A stretch of DNA of 64,000 nt from JBCCDY01 sp039030555 (GTDB lineage Bacteria > Bacteroidota > Bacteroidia > Cytophagales > Cyclobacteriaceae). The notes below the pieces were generated by a model. The model saw only the letters and a program-made list of their open reading frames with translations. It did no database searches and was not told the origin of the DNA. Shown here piece by piece: positions 16,255 to 23,922 of the stretch; positions within the stretch are counted from its first letter, which is position 1; every line of letters starts with the position of its first letter. Made by a program: the position numbers and the translations under genes. The stretch is from the NCBI GenBank assembly GCA_039030555.1, contig JBCCDY010000020.1, forward strand, positions 17,583 to 81,582, written 5' to 3'.

Positions 16255-16289
16255 AAAGCCCGGCTATTAGTGTAGTCCGGGCTTTTTTT
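16255..16289. terminator. Hairpin terminator after the excisionase-like gene
   Basis: AAAGCCCGG (16255-16263) and CCGGGCTTT (16277-16285), with a T run on the + side, form a 9-bp stem that overlaps the end of the HTH gene. On the leftward strand the stem ends in CTTTCTGT, so termination there is probably partial, allowing some read-through into the next three genes. Confidence 0.65.
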
Positions 16290-16563
16290 ATTCCATCTCA
16301 CCGTCATAAAAACGTTTCACCTCGGATTTTGGAATAAATATTTTTCTTCCACGGCGAATCGTTTTGACCTTGCCTTCCGATTTAAGTTGTTCGAATTTCC
16401 ATCTACTAGCCTTAATAGCTGCAGCGAATTCATCAGGCGTTAAATAGTCTGGATCCACTTCATTTTTGGCAGATCCTTTTTTCTCTCCTAAGTCAATTAT
16501 TGCTTTTTCAAGTCTCTCGAATCGGTCTACCGGAAATTCAAAAACCATTTTGGGATTAGACAT
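16288..16563 (-). CDS. Excisionase-like helix-turn-helix protein
   Basis: A 91-residue protein. The C-terminal half (DYLTPDEFAAAIKASRWKFE, then GKVKTIRRGRKIFIPKSEVK) is the MerR/excisionase-type winged helix found beside integrases of Bacteroidota elements. The N-terminal half is a short helix. It would bend or bind DNA, directing excision of the element, and may also regulate the core operon. Two palindromic sites lie directly before its start codon and may be its own operators. Confidence 0.75.
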   Translation of the reverse strand: MSNPKMVFEFPVDRFERLEKAIIDLGEKKGSAKNEVDPDYLTPDEFAAAIKASRWKFEQLKSEGKVKTIRRGRKIFIPKSEVKRFYDGEME

Positions 16564-16573
16564 GATGGATTAA

Positions 16574-16636
16574 GGTTTATGTAAAACATAATCCAAATAT
16601 ATATTTCGTTAAATAAAAAAACAATAATTAACGAAA
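16574..16636 (-). promoter_or_regulatory. Palindromic operator candidates before the HTH gene
   Basis: GGTTTATG (16574-16581) and CATAATCC (16587-16594) form a near palindrome. TTTCGTTAA (16604-16612) and TTAACGAAA (16628-16636) form an exact one. Both lie between the HTH gene and the next gene upstream, within 75 bases of the HTH start codon. They are plausible regulator sites or part of the promoter region. Confidence 0.45.
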
Positions 16637-16650
16637 AATAATAATATACT

Positions 16651-17511
16651 TCACGGATTATAATGTATGCTCTCAACATAGTTTAAGGCATTCCTTATAT
16701 AGTTCTTAAATCGTAGGATTTGTTCTTCGGTTATTTTTGTCTTTGCTTTTAAATACTGCCAGAATCTATCTGACAAATCGTAATAAGTCCACTGGTAATA
16801 ACGTAAAATATAGTCATCGCTGTTTTTCCATTCAGGGTCAAGTTCCTTCGAAAAAAATTTCAATAATTCACGAATTAGTAATTCGTAGTCATTAAACAGC
16901 AATTTAAATTCTTTGATAAAAGGAGTTTCTATCTCTGAAGAAAGGGGTGGGGTTATTCTAAAATTATTGAATGGTAAATTATAGTCTGCTGTACCAACAG
17001 ATCTTAATGATCTCGAATCGACAATAAATGGTATTTCGATTGAGTATCTTGACCGCAAACTAAGCTCTCCAAATTTTTTACAATTTTCATCCTTGTAAAG
17101 CAAAGTGCGAAAGAAAACATCAACGATTTTTATCAGAGACCTACATTCTTTATGAAATATTTTGCCAGCATCATGCTTGAGAATATTTATACCATTATCT
17201 AAATACTTATGTACAATAGTTCGAATTGCACTTTTCTCTATTTCAAATGCGTCTCCTTCGATAAAACTATCAAATGTTTCCTCATTTCCATATTTATAAT
17301 TTGGAGCAACATACCCGTAATCGATTAGGTCAATTTCAAAAATATTTGAGCTCTCTTGAAATATATGATAGAAGCTTCTTACTTCTTTCATAATATTATC
17401 ATAACGAACTCTACAATAGATTTGATACCCCCTACTTCCGTCAGGTAAGTATTCGGATGGAAGTTTTTTATTTAAAAAGTGCTTAACTGTTACTTTCTTC
17501 TTATATGCCAT
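16651..17511 (-). CDS. Integrase-coupled protein of unknown function
   Basis: A 286-residue protein. The ATG for MAYKKKVTVKHFLNKKLPSE is chosen because it follows the integrase stop codon after one base (TAGGATG); an upstream start would overlap the integrase by 22 bases. The first 50 residues (VKHFLNKK.. then GYQIYCRVRYDNIMKEVRS) resemble the arm-binding N-terminal domain of Bacteroidota tyrosine recombinases. The rest is helical, without catalytic recombinase residues. It may be an accessory DNA-binding protein that works with the integrase. The rest of the function is unknown. Confidence 0.65.
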   Translation of the reverse strand: MAYKKKVTVKHFLNKKLPSEYLPDGSRGYQIYCRVRYDNIMKEVRSFYHIFQESSNIFEIDLIDYGYVAPNYKYGNEETFDSFIEGDAFEIEKSAIRTIVHKYLDNGINILKHDAGKIFHKECRSLIKIVDVFFRTLLYKDENCKKFGELSLRSRYSIEIPFIVDSRSLRSVGTADYNLPFNNFRITPPLSSEIETPFIKEFKLLFNDYELLIRELLKFFSKELDPEWKNSDDYILRYYQWTYYDLSDRFWQYLKAKTKITEEQILRFKNYIRNALNYVESIHYNP

Positions 17512-17512
17512 C

Positions 17513-18706
17513 CTAATCGAAGTCTGAAGTGTCAATCATTTCAAGCTGTGGTTCTAGTTCTTTCCTACCTACTTCATAATAGTTCTCAGTCATTTTCTCA
17601 TCGGAATGGCCAGCCAGGTATTTAGAGTATTGAGGAGCCAGACCTTTTTGAGCCGTAATGAATTGTTGAAAAGAGTGCCTCGCCATTTTATTATTCAATG
17701 ACTTATCAAGTCCCGCCAGCTGTGCCAGATCTTTCAACTGCCGGTTGAATACTGGTTCCGAGATCTGTTCGGGAAATACCAGGTGTTCATTTAATCCTTT
17801 TTGCTTCATTATGATCTCCTGAGCATGCCTAAACTTATAAATGAATCCAAGATAAGGTTTTCCATTTTTAGAGCGAAAGCCTTCAATGATATAACCTCGT
17901 TTGGTCTCTTTGATGTGTTCCCAAGTTAAAGAGTATAGATCACTCAAATAGAACCCAACATAGAAACAGAATAGCCATTGTTCCCGGGTTCGTTCAAGGT
18001 TCGAACGATCCTCTGGTAAAGAGACCGAACGCAGCTGCTTTATTTCTTCCACAGATAAAAAACTTCTGGGGTTCCTGGTTTTTTCTATCCCCAGGTTCAA
18101 ATACTGAAACGGATCGGCCGGAAGAAAATCTTCTCGCACAGCGCCGCGAACAATTACCTTGAATTGCTGAAAAGCTTTATCAACTGTAACGCCTTTCTGT
18201 CCCCGATCATGAAAAAGGTAATCCCTGAATTCAAAGAATAGTTTTTCATTTAGATCCCGGAATGGAATAGTAGGATTGAAATCATTTAGATTCTTGAGAA
18301 AGGTGTGATATTTCTGCCAGGTACGGTAAGCCTTCTTACCCTTAATATGGTTACTGATGAAATCTTCAGCATAATCGTTGAAAATATGGGCTGCATCCCC
18401 TTTCTCCAGGTAGTCCGTGATTTTATCGATCGTAATAATTCGATCTTCCATGAAAAGCTTATGCGTATATTCCTCAATGGTGGCTTTCTTTTTCCGGATC
18501 TTTGTGTTGATCTCATAGCCATACGGGTGTGAATCACTTATCCACTGGTTGTCTTTCCCCCTCCAGTGCTTCTTATCGACTTTGACCCCTACAGGGTAGT
18601 ACTTAATCTTTCGATCCTGGATAACCCGGATATCAATAGAATAAAGTCCGCTCTTGTTCTTTCTATTATTCCGGTTGAAAACGATTGATATAGAAGGCAT
18701 CTTCAT
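17513..18706 (-). CDS. Tyrosine recombinase / integrase of the tRNA-fMet element
   Basis: A 397-residue site-specific recombinase. The N-terminal arm-binding region starts MKMPSISIVFNRNNRKNKSG, a SAM-like core-binding domain spans about 95-200, and the catalytic domain follows. ARHSF and LAGHSDEKMTENYYEV hold the second Arg, the late His and the nucleophile Tyr. The usual first Arg of the 'GLR.sDl' motif is Tyr here (VGFYLSDLYSL), and the first His of HxxR is Lys (KMAR), variants known among Bacteroidota integrases such as IntDOT, which also lacks Arg I. The gene ends the element directly beside the tRNA 3' end, the classic arrangement. Confidence 0.9.
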   Translation of the reverse strand: MKMPSISIVFNRNNRKNKSGLYSIDIRVIQDRKIKYYPVGVKVDKKHWRGKDNQWISDSHPYGYEINTKIRKKKATIEEYTHKLFMEDRIITIDKITDYLEKGDAAHIFNDYAEDFISNHIKGKKAYRTWQKYHTFLKNLNDFNPTIPFRDLNEKLFFEFRDYLFHDRGQKGVTVDKAFQQFKVIVRGAVREDFLPADPFQYLNLGIEKTRNPRSFLSVEEIKQLRSVSLPEDRSNLERTREQWLFCFYVGFYLSDLYSLTWEHIKETKRGYIIEGFRSKNGKPYLGFIYKFRHAQEIIMKQKGLNEHLVFPEQISEPVFNRQLKDLAQLAGLDKSLNNKMARHSFQQFITAQKGLAPQYSKYLAGHSDEKMTENYYEVGRKELEPQLEMIDTSDFD

Positions 18707-18734
18707 GGTATTTAAAGATGCTGAGAAAAAAATG

Positions 18735-18784
18735 TGTAAACAAGTTGTAAACAATTACCTTAAACTAACTGACTTTACCTTAAA
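18735..18784. repeat. Direct repeats between integrase and tRNA (candidate arm-type sites)
   Basis: TGTAAACAA occurs at 18735-18743 and 18746-18754 (11 bases apart). TTACCTTAAA occurs at 18755-18764 and 18775-18784 (20 bases apart). These spacings are about one and two helical turns. Their position between the integrase start codon and the attachment core fits arm-type binding sites of the integrase or its regulator. Confidence 0.5.
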
Positions 18785-18820
18785 GAAAAACTTTAAAAAG
18801 GAGAGGTTAAGGCATTAAAA

Positions 18821-18846
18821 AAGCCACATTTAAGACAATGTGGCTT
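18821..18846 (-). terminator. Terminator of the tRNA-fMet gene (element-derived copy)
   Basis: AAGCCACATT (18821-18830) and AATGTGGCTT (18837-18846) form a 10-bp stem followed on the leftward strand by a T run. The stem sequence differs from the hairpin beside the two left att copies, as expected if integration replaced the native downstream sequence of the tRNA gene. Confidence 0.8.
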
Positions 18847-18856
18847 TAGGTACTAG

Positions 18857-18929
<73 letters not shown>

Positions 18930-18939
18930 ATGTGGAGTG

Positions 18940-18947
18940 CAAAGGTA
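18940..18947 (-). promoter_or_regulatory. Promoter -7 box of tRNA-fMet
   Basis: TACCTTTG on the leftward strand fits TAnnTTTG and ends 10 bases before the first tRNA base. A T-rich stretch lies about 20 bases upstream in the -33 position. Confidence 0.65.
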
Positions 18948-18971
18948 AGAACATTGTCCGAAAAAATAAAA

Positions 18972-18979
18972 TACCTTTG
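18972..18979 (+). promoter_or_regulatory. Promoter -7 box of era
   Basis: TACCTTTG fits TAnnTTTG and lies 19 bases before the era start codon, giving a very short leader. It is divergent from, and close to, the tRNA promoter. Confidence 0.6.
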
Positions 18980-18998
18980 CAAAAAATCTGAAGTAGAT

Positions 18999-19886
18999 AT
19001 GTCATCACACAAAGCCGGCTTTGTCACAATCATTGGAAAACCTAATGTTGGGAAATCAACCTTAATGAATGCACTGGTTGGTGAACGCTTATCTATAATT
19101 ACTTCGAAAGCGCAAACAACCCGGCACAGAATTGTAGGAATACTAAGTGGTGAAGATTTTCAGGTTATCTACTCAGATACCCCCGGAGTCCTGGAGCCAC
19201 AATACGAACTGCACGAGCGTATGATGAAATTCGTAAAAAGCTCGCTTGAAGACGCTGACTTGGTCTTATTCATAACTGATCTCTATGAAAAGTATGATGA
19301 AGGCGAAGAGCTTGTCAAACTTATGAACCGCATAAATACCCCTATCCTTTTTTTGCTTAATAAAGTGGACCAAGCTAAAGGCAGCCAAGCGGAAGATAAA
19401 CTAAGCTATCTGAAAGAACTATTTAATGTTGAAGAACACCTAATGATCTCTGCACTTGAGGGGGAGGGAATCGATGAATTACTCCAAATAATTAAAGAGA
19501 AACTACCAGAACACCCTGCCTATTTTTCAAAAGACGAACTGACTGACAAGCCCGAAAAGTTTTTTGCTTCGGAAATCATACGGGAAAAAATATTTTTAAA
19601 CTATAAAAAGGAAGTCCCTTACAGCACTGAGGTAGAAATTTCAGAGTTTAAAGAAAGTGGTGAAATCATTCGAATTAGGGCCGAACTATTTGTCGAGCGC
19701 GATAGCCAAAAAGGAATTATAATTGGGAAAGGTGGAGAAGCTTTAAAGAAAGTAGGTATTGAAGCACGAGAAGATTTAGAGAAATTCTTTCAAAAGAAAG
19801 TCTATTTGGAAACCTTTGTGAAAGTCGAGAAAGACTGGAGGCGTAAGGAAAAGTCTCTTAAGAAATTTGGATACAAAGACAAATAA
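18999..19886 (+). CDS. era: GTPase Era, 16S rRNA-binding ribosome assembly factor
   Basis: A 295-residue GTPase. G1 is GKPNVGKS, G3 is DTPG, G4 is NKVD, and the G2 region is TTRHR. The C-terminal KH domain has GIIIGKGGEALKKVGIEARE and ends in the family's WRRKEKSLKKFGY. Era binds the 3' end of 16S rRNA and helps mature the 30S subunit. The start is the ATG of MSSHKAGFVTIIGKPNVGKS. A longer frame upstream runs through the tRNA gene and is not real. Another ribosome-assembly GTPase, der, follows, with a small cassette gene placed between them. Confidence 0.95.
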   Translation: MSSHKAGFVTIIGKPNVGKSTLMNALVGERLSIITSKAQTTRHRIVGILSGEDFQVIYSDTPGVLEPQYELHERMMKFVKSSLEDADLVLFITDLYEKYDEGEELVKLMNRINTPILFLLNKVDQAKGSQAEDKLSYLKELFNVEEHLMISALEGEGIDELLQIIKEKLPEHPAYFSKDELTDKPEKFFASEIIREKIFLNYKKEVPYSTEVEISEFKESGEIIRIRAELFVERDSQKGIIIGKGGEALKKVGIEAREDLEKFFQKKVYLETFVKVEKDWRRKEKSLKKFGYKDK

Positions 19887-19887
19887 C

Positions 19888-20276
19888 AATTACGAGTTAC
19901 GAACTGGTAGCTTCATGAAAGCAGATAATATTATTCAATCCAAATCTTACAGCTTTGCTCTCAAAATTATTGAAGTTTACAAGCAATTACATCAGGATAA
20001 GGAGTTTGATCTTTCTAGTCAATTGTTAAGAAGTGGAACTTCTACAGGAGCAAACGTGGAGGAAGCGATTGGTGCGCATTCCAAGAAAGACTTTTTATCC
20101 AAGATGACGATAGCTTATAAAGAAGCTAGAGAAACAAAATATTGGTTAAGGTTATTAACTGATAGTCAAATTCTAAATTCAGACCAAGTAAGAAGTATGT
20201 TTTTAGATATTGAAGAAATACTAAAAATAATTGGCTCCATTCAAAGGTCAGTGAAAGGTTCTATCAATTCGTAATT
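19888..20276. repeat. Short inverted repeat around the four-helix-bundle gene
   Basis: AATTACGA (19888-19895), followed by the near copy GTTACGAA, lies just after the era stop codon. TCGTAATT (20269-20276) lies at the stop of the small gene, followed by a similar AT-rich tail before der. Stand-alone four-helix-bundle genes in Bacteroidota are often flanked by tandem ATTACGA-type words, which suggests that they move as cassettes. Confidence 0.5.
19915..20274 (+). CDS. Four-helix bundle protein (23S rRNA intervening-sequence protein family)
   Basis: A 119-residue protein starting MKADNIIQSKSYSFALKIIE. The motif LSSQLLRSGTSTGANVEEAI is the hallmark of the family first found in intervening sequences of 23S rRNA and related to the Avd accessory protein of diversity-generating retroelements. 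Members form pentamers that bind nucleic acid; their cellular role is not known. The gene lies between two conserved ribosome GTPase genes and is flanked by ATTACGA-type words, so it probably arrived as a small mobile cassette. A longer frame overlapping the era end has no support. Confidence 0.85.
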   Translation: MKADNIIQSKSYSFALKIIEVYKQLHQDKEFDLSSQLLRSGTSTGANVEEAIGAHSKKDFLSKMTIAYKEARETKYWLRLLTDSQILNSDQVRSMFLDIEEILKIIGSIQRSVKGSINS

Positions 20277-20302
20277 TGCCATTCCTAATTTGAAATTGAA
20301 TA

Positions 20303-21610
20303 ATGAGTAATGTAGTTGCAATAGTTGGTCGGCCGAATGTCGGAAAATCAACACTGTTTAATCGGTTGATTGAGGAAAGAAAAGCCATAATGGATGATCA
20401 GAGTGGGGTAACTCGTGATCGTCATTATGGAATGGCGGAATGGAATGGGCGCCCTTTTACAGTCATTGATACCGGGGGGTATGTCCATGGATCAGAAGAC
20501 GTATTTGAATCGGCTATCAGAAGTCAGGTTCAGATTGCAGTCGATGAAGCATCCATCCTCATTTTTATGGTCGATTGCGAAACCGGATTGACTGATCTTG
20601 ATAAAGACTTCGCCAATGTCTTGAGATCTACAAAAAAGCCTATTTTCATTGCTGCAAACAAGGCCGATAATCAGGAAAGGGCTTTAATGGCCAATGAATT
20701 TTACGAACTCGGATTACCAGTAGATATTTATCCGGTATCCTCTGTAAGTGGTTCGGGAACAGGGGAGTTACTCGATGAACTCGTTAAAAAATTGCCCTCA
20801 GAAAATCCGGAAGATGATGGGCAGCTTCCTAAAATATCTATTCTGGGGCGTCCAAATGTTGGCAAGTCTTCCTTTGTAAATGCACTACTCGGAACAGAAA
20901 GAAGCATAGTAACCGACATTGCAGGAACGACCAGAGATTCCATCAATTCTCGATATAAAATGTATGGAAAGGATTTTCTTTTGATCGATACGGCAGGAAT
21001 CCGAAAGAAGTCGAAAGTTCATGAAGACGTGGAATTTTACTCCGTGATGCGGTCTATAAAGGCGCTTGAAGAATCTGATGTCTGTATCGTTATGGTTGAT
21101 GCCACCAGAGGATTTGAATCGCAGGATATGAGCATCATAGCTTTAGCCCATAAATACAAAAAAGGGGTAGTGATGATGGTTAATAAGTGGGATACAGTTG
21201 AAAAAAATACTTCAACAGCAGACGAGTGGAAGAAATCAATCTATGAGAAATTAGGGGAAATGACTTATATCCCGATCATCTTCACGTCAGTCCTAACCAA
21301 ACAAAGGGTTTTTCAGGCTATTGAGTTGGCGATGTCAGCCTATGATAACCTCCATAAAAAAATCTCTACTTCAAAACTGAATGATGCGTTACTTCCTGAT
21401 ATTGAAAAGTACCCTCCTCCATCAGTTAAAGGAAAATACATCAGGATAAAATACATCACCCAGCTACCAACCAAAACTCCGGCAATTGCTTTTTTTTGTA
21501 ATCTTCCACAGTACATCAAAAAGCCTTATGAACGTTATTTAGAGAATAAGCTCAGGAGCCACTTTGATTTTTCAGGGGTTCCTCTTCAAATCTTTTTCCG
21601 GAAAAAGTAA
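20303..21610 (+). CDS. der: GTPase Der (EngA), 50S ribosome assembly factor
   Basis: A 435-residue protein with two tandem G domains. Both carry GRPNVGKS (near residues 8 and 181) with following DTGG/DTAG and NKAD/NKWD motifs. A KH-like C-terminal domain includes PPPSVKGKYIRIKYITQLPT. The double-G-domain layout is unique to Der/EngA, which acts late in 50S assembly. It starts at an ATG soon after the cassette gene. It forms a ribosome-maturation group with era, from whose promoter it may be read. Confidence 0.95.
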   Translation: MSNVVAIVGRPNVGKSTLFNRLIEERKAIMDDQSGVTRDRHYGMAEWNGRPFTVIDTGGYVHGSEDVFESAIRSQVQIAVDEASILIFMVDCETGLTDLDKDFANVLRSTKKPIFIAANKADNQERALMANEFYELGLPVDIYPVSSVSGSGTGELLDELVKKLPSENPEDDGQLPKISILGRPNVGKSSFVNALLGTERSIVTDIAGTTRDSINSRYKMYGKDFLLIDTAGIRKKSKVHEDVEFYSVMRSIKALEESDVCIVMVDATRGFESQDMSIIALAHKYKKGVVMMVNKWDTVEKNTSTADEWKKSIYEKLGEMTYIPIIFTSVLTKQRVFQAIELAMSAYDNLHKKISTSKLNDALLPDIEKYPPPSVKGKYIRIKYITQLPTKTPAIAFFCNLPQYIKKPYERYLENKLRSHFDFSGVPLQIFFRKK

Positions 21611-21621
21611 CTACTCTTTTA

Positions 21622-22239
21622 ATGCGAGGAGAAGAATATGAACTGAGGGTATTTCAGAAATTTGTTCCAAAAGAAGCTGCTGCTTATTGCCATAAATTAT
21701 GGAATGAAAATGGTTTCGAAATTAAGATCGTAAAAGGCAGGAATACCAAATTGGGCGATTTTAGATACGATCCTGAAATAAAGAAATATGCGATCAGTGT
21801 AAATAACAATCTCAATTCGTATGCTTTCCTGATTACCTATATTCATGAAGTAGCCCATTATTTCACTTATCTGAAGTATAAAAATGCTGTAAAGCCACAT
21901 GGAGAAGAGTGGAAACAAATGTTCAAAAAGCTTTTGGTTCCAATGATTCAGAAAGAAATCTTTCCCGATTCTGTACAAAAAGCTCTGTCAAAACACCTTC
22001 GGAATCCTAAGGCTGCCACCTGCTCGGATCCTGACCTCTATAAAGCTCTGAAGACTTTTGATGTAAATGGTTCTGACATTCAGTTATTAAGTCATTTAAA
22101 ATCGGGTGAAGCTTTCCGGTTCAATGGAAGGGATTTCAAAAAAATATCAAAAAGAAGGACCAGGAGCCTATGCTCTGAAATTAAGACTGGAAAGCAATAT
22201 CTAATTCCTGAGATAGCGGAAATAGAAAAACTAGGATGA
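21622..22239 (+). CDS. SprT-like zinc metalloprotein
   Basis: A 205-residue protein with the metallopeptidase motif HEVAH near residue 73 (TYIHEVAHYFTYLKYKNAVK) and a downstream HGEEWKQMFKKL block that supplies the third ligand region in SprT/Spartan proteins. A cysteine-rich C-terminal zinc finger is not obvious, although CSDPD and SLCSE contain single cysteines. SprT-like proteins cut DNA-bound proteins or act as zinc hydrolases. The gene follows der by 11 bases, so it is likely part of the same transcript. Confidence 0.8.
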   Translation: MRGEEYELRVFQKFVPKEAAAYCHKLWNENGFEIKIVKGRNTKLGDFRYDPEIKKYAISVNNNLNSYAFLITYIHEVAHYFTYLKYKNAVKPHGEEWKQMFKKLLVPMIQKEIFPDSVQKALSKHLRNPKAATCSDPDLYKALKTFDVNGSDIQLLSHLKSGEAFRFNGRDFKKISKRRTRSLCSEIKTGKQYLIPEIAEIEKLG

Positions 22240-22335
22240 GATTACCCGGTCAATCGTGAAATGACGCACAGAATAAACGTAGAATATCAGCATAGACTTT
22301 ACTGGATAATCCAGAGGCTTTGCTTAATTTGAATT

Positions 22336-22530
22336 ATGAGTCGAAAAGAATTTGAAAGGAAATTTGAACACCATAAAAATCAGATAGACTCGAGTATAAA
22401 AGTTTTGAAGCAAGGTTTTGAAGATCTCAATAAGCGTAATTATGAATTTTACGAATTTATTGAGGCTAATTATTTTGAACTTGAGGAAAGATTAACAAAA
22501 CTAGAGAGAAAGGTTTCTGACTTAAGCTAA
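22336..22530 (+). CDS. Small coiled-coil protein of unknown function
   Basis: A 64-residue highly charged protein, MSRKEFERKFEHHKNQIDSS onward, ending in EERLTKLERKVSDLS with clear heptads. It is predicted to be a single coiled coil. The stop codon overlaps the stop of the convergent gene by four bases. The short length and low complexity leave doubt, but the frame is clean and the start follows an AT-rich leader as in neighbours. Confidence 0.5.
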   Translation: MSRKEFERKFEHHKNQIDSSIKVLKQGFEDLNKRNYEFYEFIEANYFELEERLTKLERKVSDLS

Positions 22531-23096
22531 CTGCCCAACCTATACCCCATCACCTGATCGATCTTTAAAAAAAAGTTCAGCGGAGTGTTTGTTCTCCAAT
22601 TGATCAAATCAAGTTTACCCCCAAAATTGATATACTGATCTATCGAATAATTAGCCCATTCTTCATAGACAAAGTCCCTGAAACCGACAGCGACAATCCA
22701 TCCGTCCTCTACCTCTTCAAACCACTCTTCATAATAAGCATCATCTGATCCATGAAAATTGAATACATTTTCTCCTACTAAAATAAACTTCGATATTCCT
22801 TGTAAGGAAAGGTGTTCGATAATGTTACGCTTAAGATGCATAATATCATTGTGCAAAGCATCATTCCATTCCCCAATCAATTCTATAATGGAGAATCCAC
22901 GATCGTAGTCTGAAAACAGAATCTTAATATAAAGTGTTTCAGAACCTATGAAATCCCATCCCGGGTCTATATAATATCCGTAAATGGTATCTGAATAAAG
23001 ATCGTAATTGTACTGCTTCCCGAAAAATGGTGACTGTTCATCAGTAGAAGGATCATAATTATCCAGCCAGCCATAATATGGCTCAATACTATGCAT
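22527..23096 (-). CDS. Conserved-looking protein of unknown function
   Basis: A 189-residue acidic protein rich in Tyr and Trp (MHSIEPYYGWLDNYDPSTDE at the start). No domain is recognised and no signal peptide is seen. It ends 6 bases before the start... of no other gene on its strand, but it begins 6 bases after the end of murQ on the same strand, so it is probably the last gene of the murQ operon. Its function cannot be told from the sequence. Confidence 0.7.
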   Translation of the reverse strand: MHSIEPYYGWLDNYDPSTDEQSPFFGKQYNYDLYSDTIYGYYIDPGWDFIGSETLYIKILFSDYDRGFSIIELIGEWNDALHNDIMHLKRNIIEHLSLQGISKFILVGENVFNFHGSDDAYYEEWFEEVEDGWIVAVGFRDFVYEEWANYSIDQYINFGGKLDLINWRTNTPLNFFLKIDQVMGYRLGS

Positions 23097-23102
23097 AAGT
23101 CT

Positions 23103-23915
23103 TTAAGCCCTGTTTTTATATCGTTGATTAATTACTTCTCTCACCGAGCCGTATTTATTTAGCAGTTCCTCCGCTTCTTTTTCTGAAATTCGGAATTCAT
23201 CCGTCAACATCTCAATCCCTCGCTTTACTAATTTGTTATTACTTAGTTGCATATCCACCATACGGTTTCCCTTAACTCTACCCAGCTGAATCATAACCGA
23301 AGTAGATATCATATTCAATACCATTTTCTGTGCTGTCCCAGACTTCATTCTAGTACTACCCGTAACAAACTCAGGTCCTACAAAGACTTCTATAGGAATT
23401 TCGCATGCTTCTGCTACTGGTGAACCGGGATTACAGGTAATGCATGAAGTAAATATACCATTTGCTCTGGCCTGCTTAATTCCACCAATCACATAAGGAG
23501 TGGTGCCCGAGGCGGCTATCCCGATCAGGCAGTCCCGTTGATCTATTTTATACCTTTTTAAATCGACCCAGGCCATATCTGTGTCGTCTTCCGCAAATTC
23601 AACCGCTTTTCTTATGGCCCGATCACCTCCTGCAATTAACCCAACAACCAGATCGTGAGGTACACCAAAGGTAGGTGGACATTCGGAAGCATCAAGAATT
23701 CCAAGCCTTCCACTTGTCCCTGCTCCAATATAGAAGAGCCTGCCACCTTCTTTAAGTCTTTTTGAAACTTCACTAACAACTTTTTCAAGCTGAGGTATGG
23801 TTTTCTGGACTGCTTTGGCAACTAAATAATCTTCCTGATTAATGTTGGTCAACATTTCTTTAACCGACATTTTTTCGAGGTCATTGTATTTTGAAGCAGA
23901 CTCTGTGATTTTCAT
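23103..23915 (-). CDS. murQ: N-acetylmuramic acid 6-phosphate etherase
   Basis: A 270-residue SIS-domain enzyme that cuts the lactyl ether of MurNAc-6-phosphate, giving GlcNAc-6-phosphate and D-lactate in cell-wall recycling. Signatures are the N-terminal TESASKYNDLEKMSVKEMLT, the SIS motif GRLFYIGAGTSGRLGILDAS followed by ECPPTFG, and the C-terminal VTGSTRMKSGTAQKMVLNM. All are complete, and the length is a little short of the E. coli enzyme (298). A BadF-type sugar kinase lies 7 bases upstream, the likely supplier of its phosphorylated substrate. Confidence 0.93.
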   Translation of the reverse strand: MKITESASKYNDLEKMSVKEMLTNINQEDYLVAKAVQKTIPQLEKVVSEVSKRLKEGGRLFYIGAGTSGRLGILDASECPPTFGVPHDLVVGLIAGGDRAIRKAVEFAEDDTDMAWVDLKRYKIDQRDCLIGIAASGTTPYVIGGIKQARANGIFTSCITCNPGSPVAEACEIPIEVFVGPEFVTGSTRMKSGTAQKMVLNMISTSVMIQLGRVKGNRMVDMQLSNNKLVKRGIEMLTDEFRISEKEAEELLNKYGSVREVINQRYKNRA

Positions 23916-23922
23916 AATACCG

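Noticed and set aside
19867..19914. Longer start of the four-helix-bundle gene inside era
   Set aside because: The extra residues come from the flanking repeat and era end and are absent from the family.
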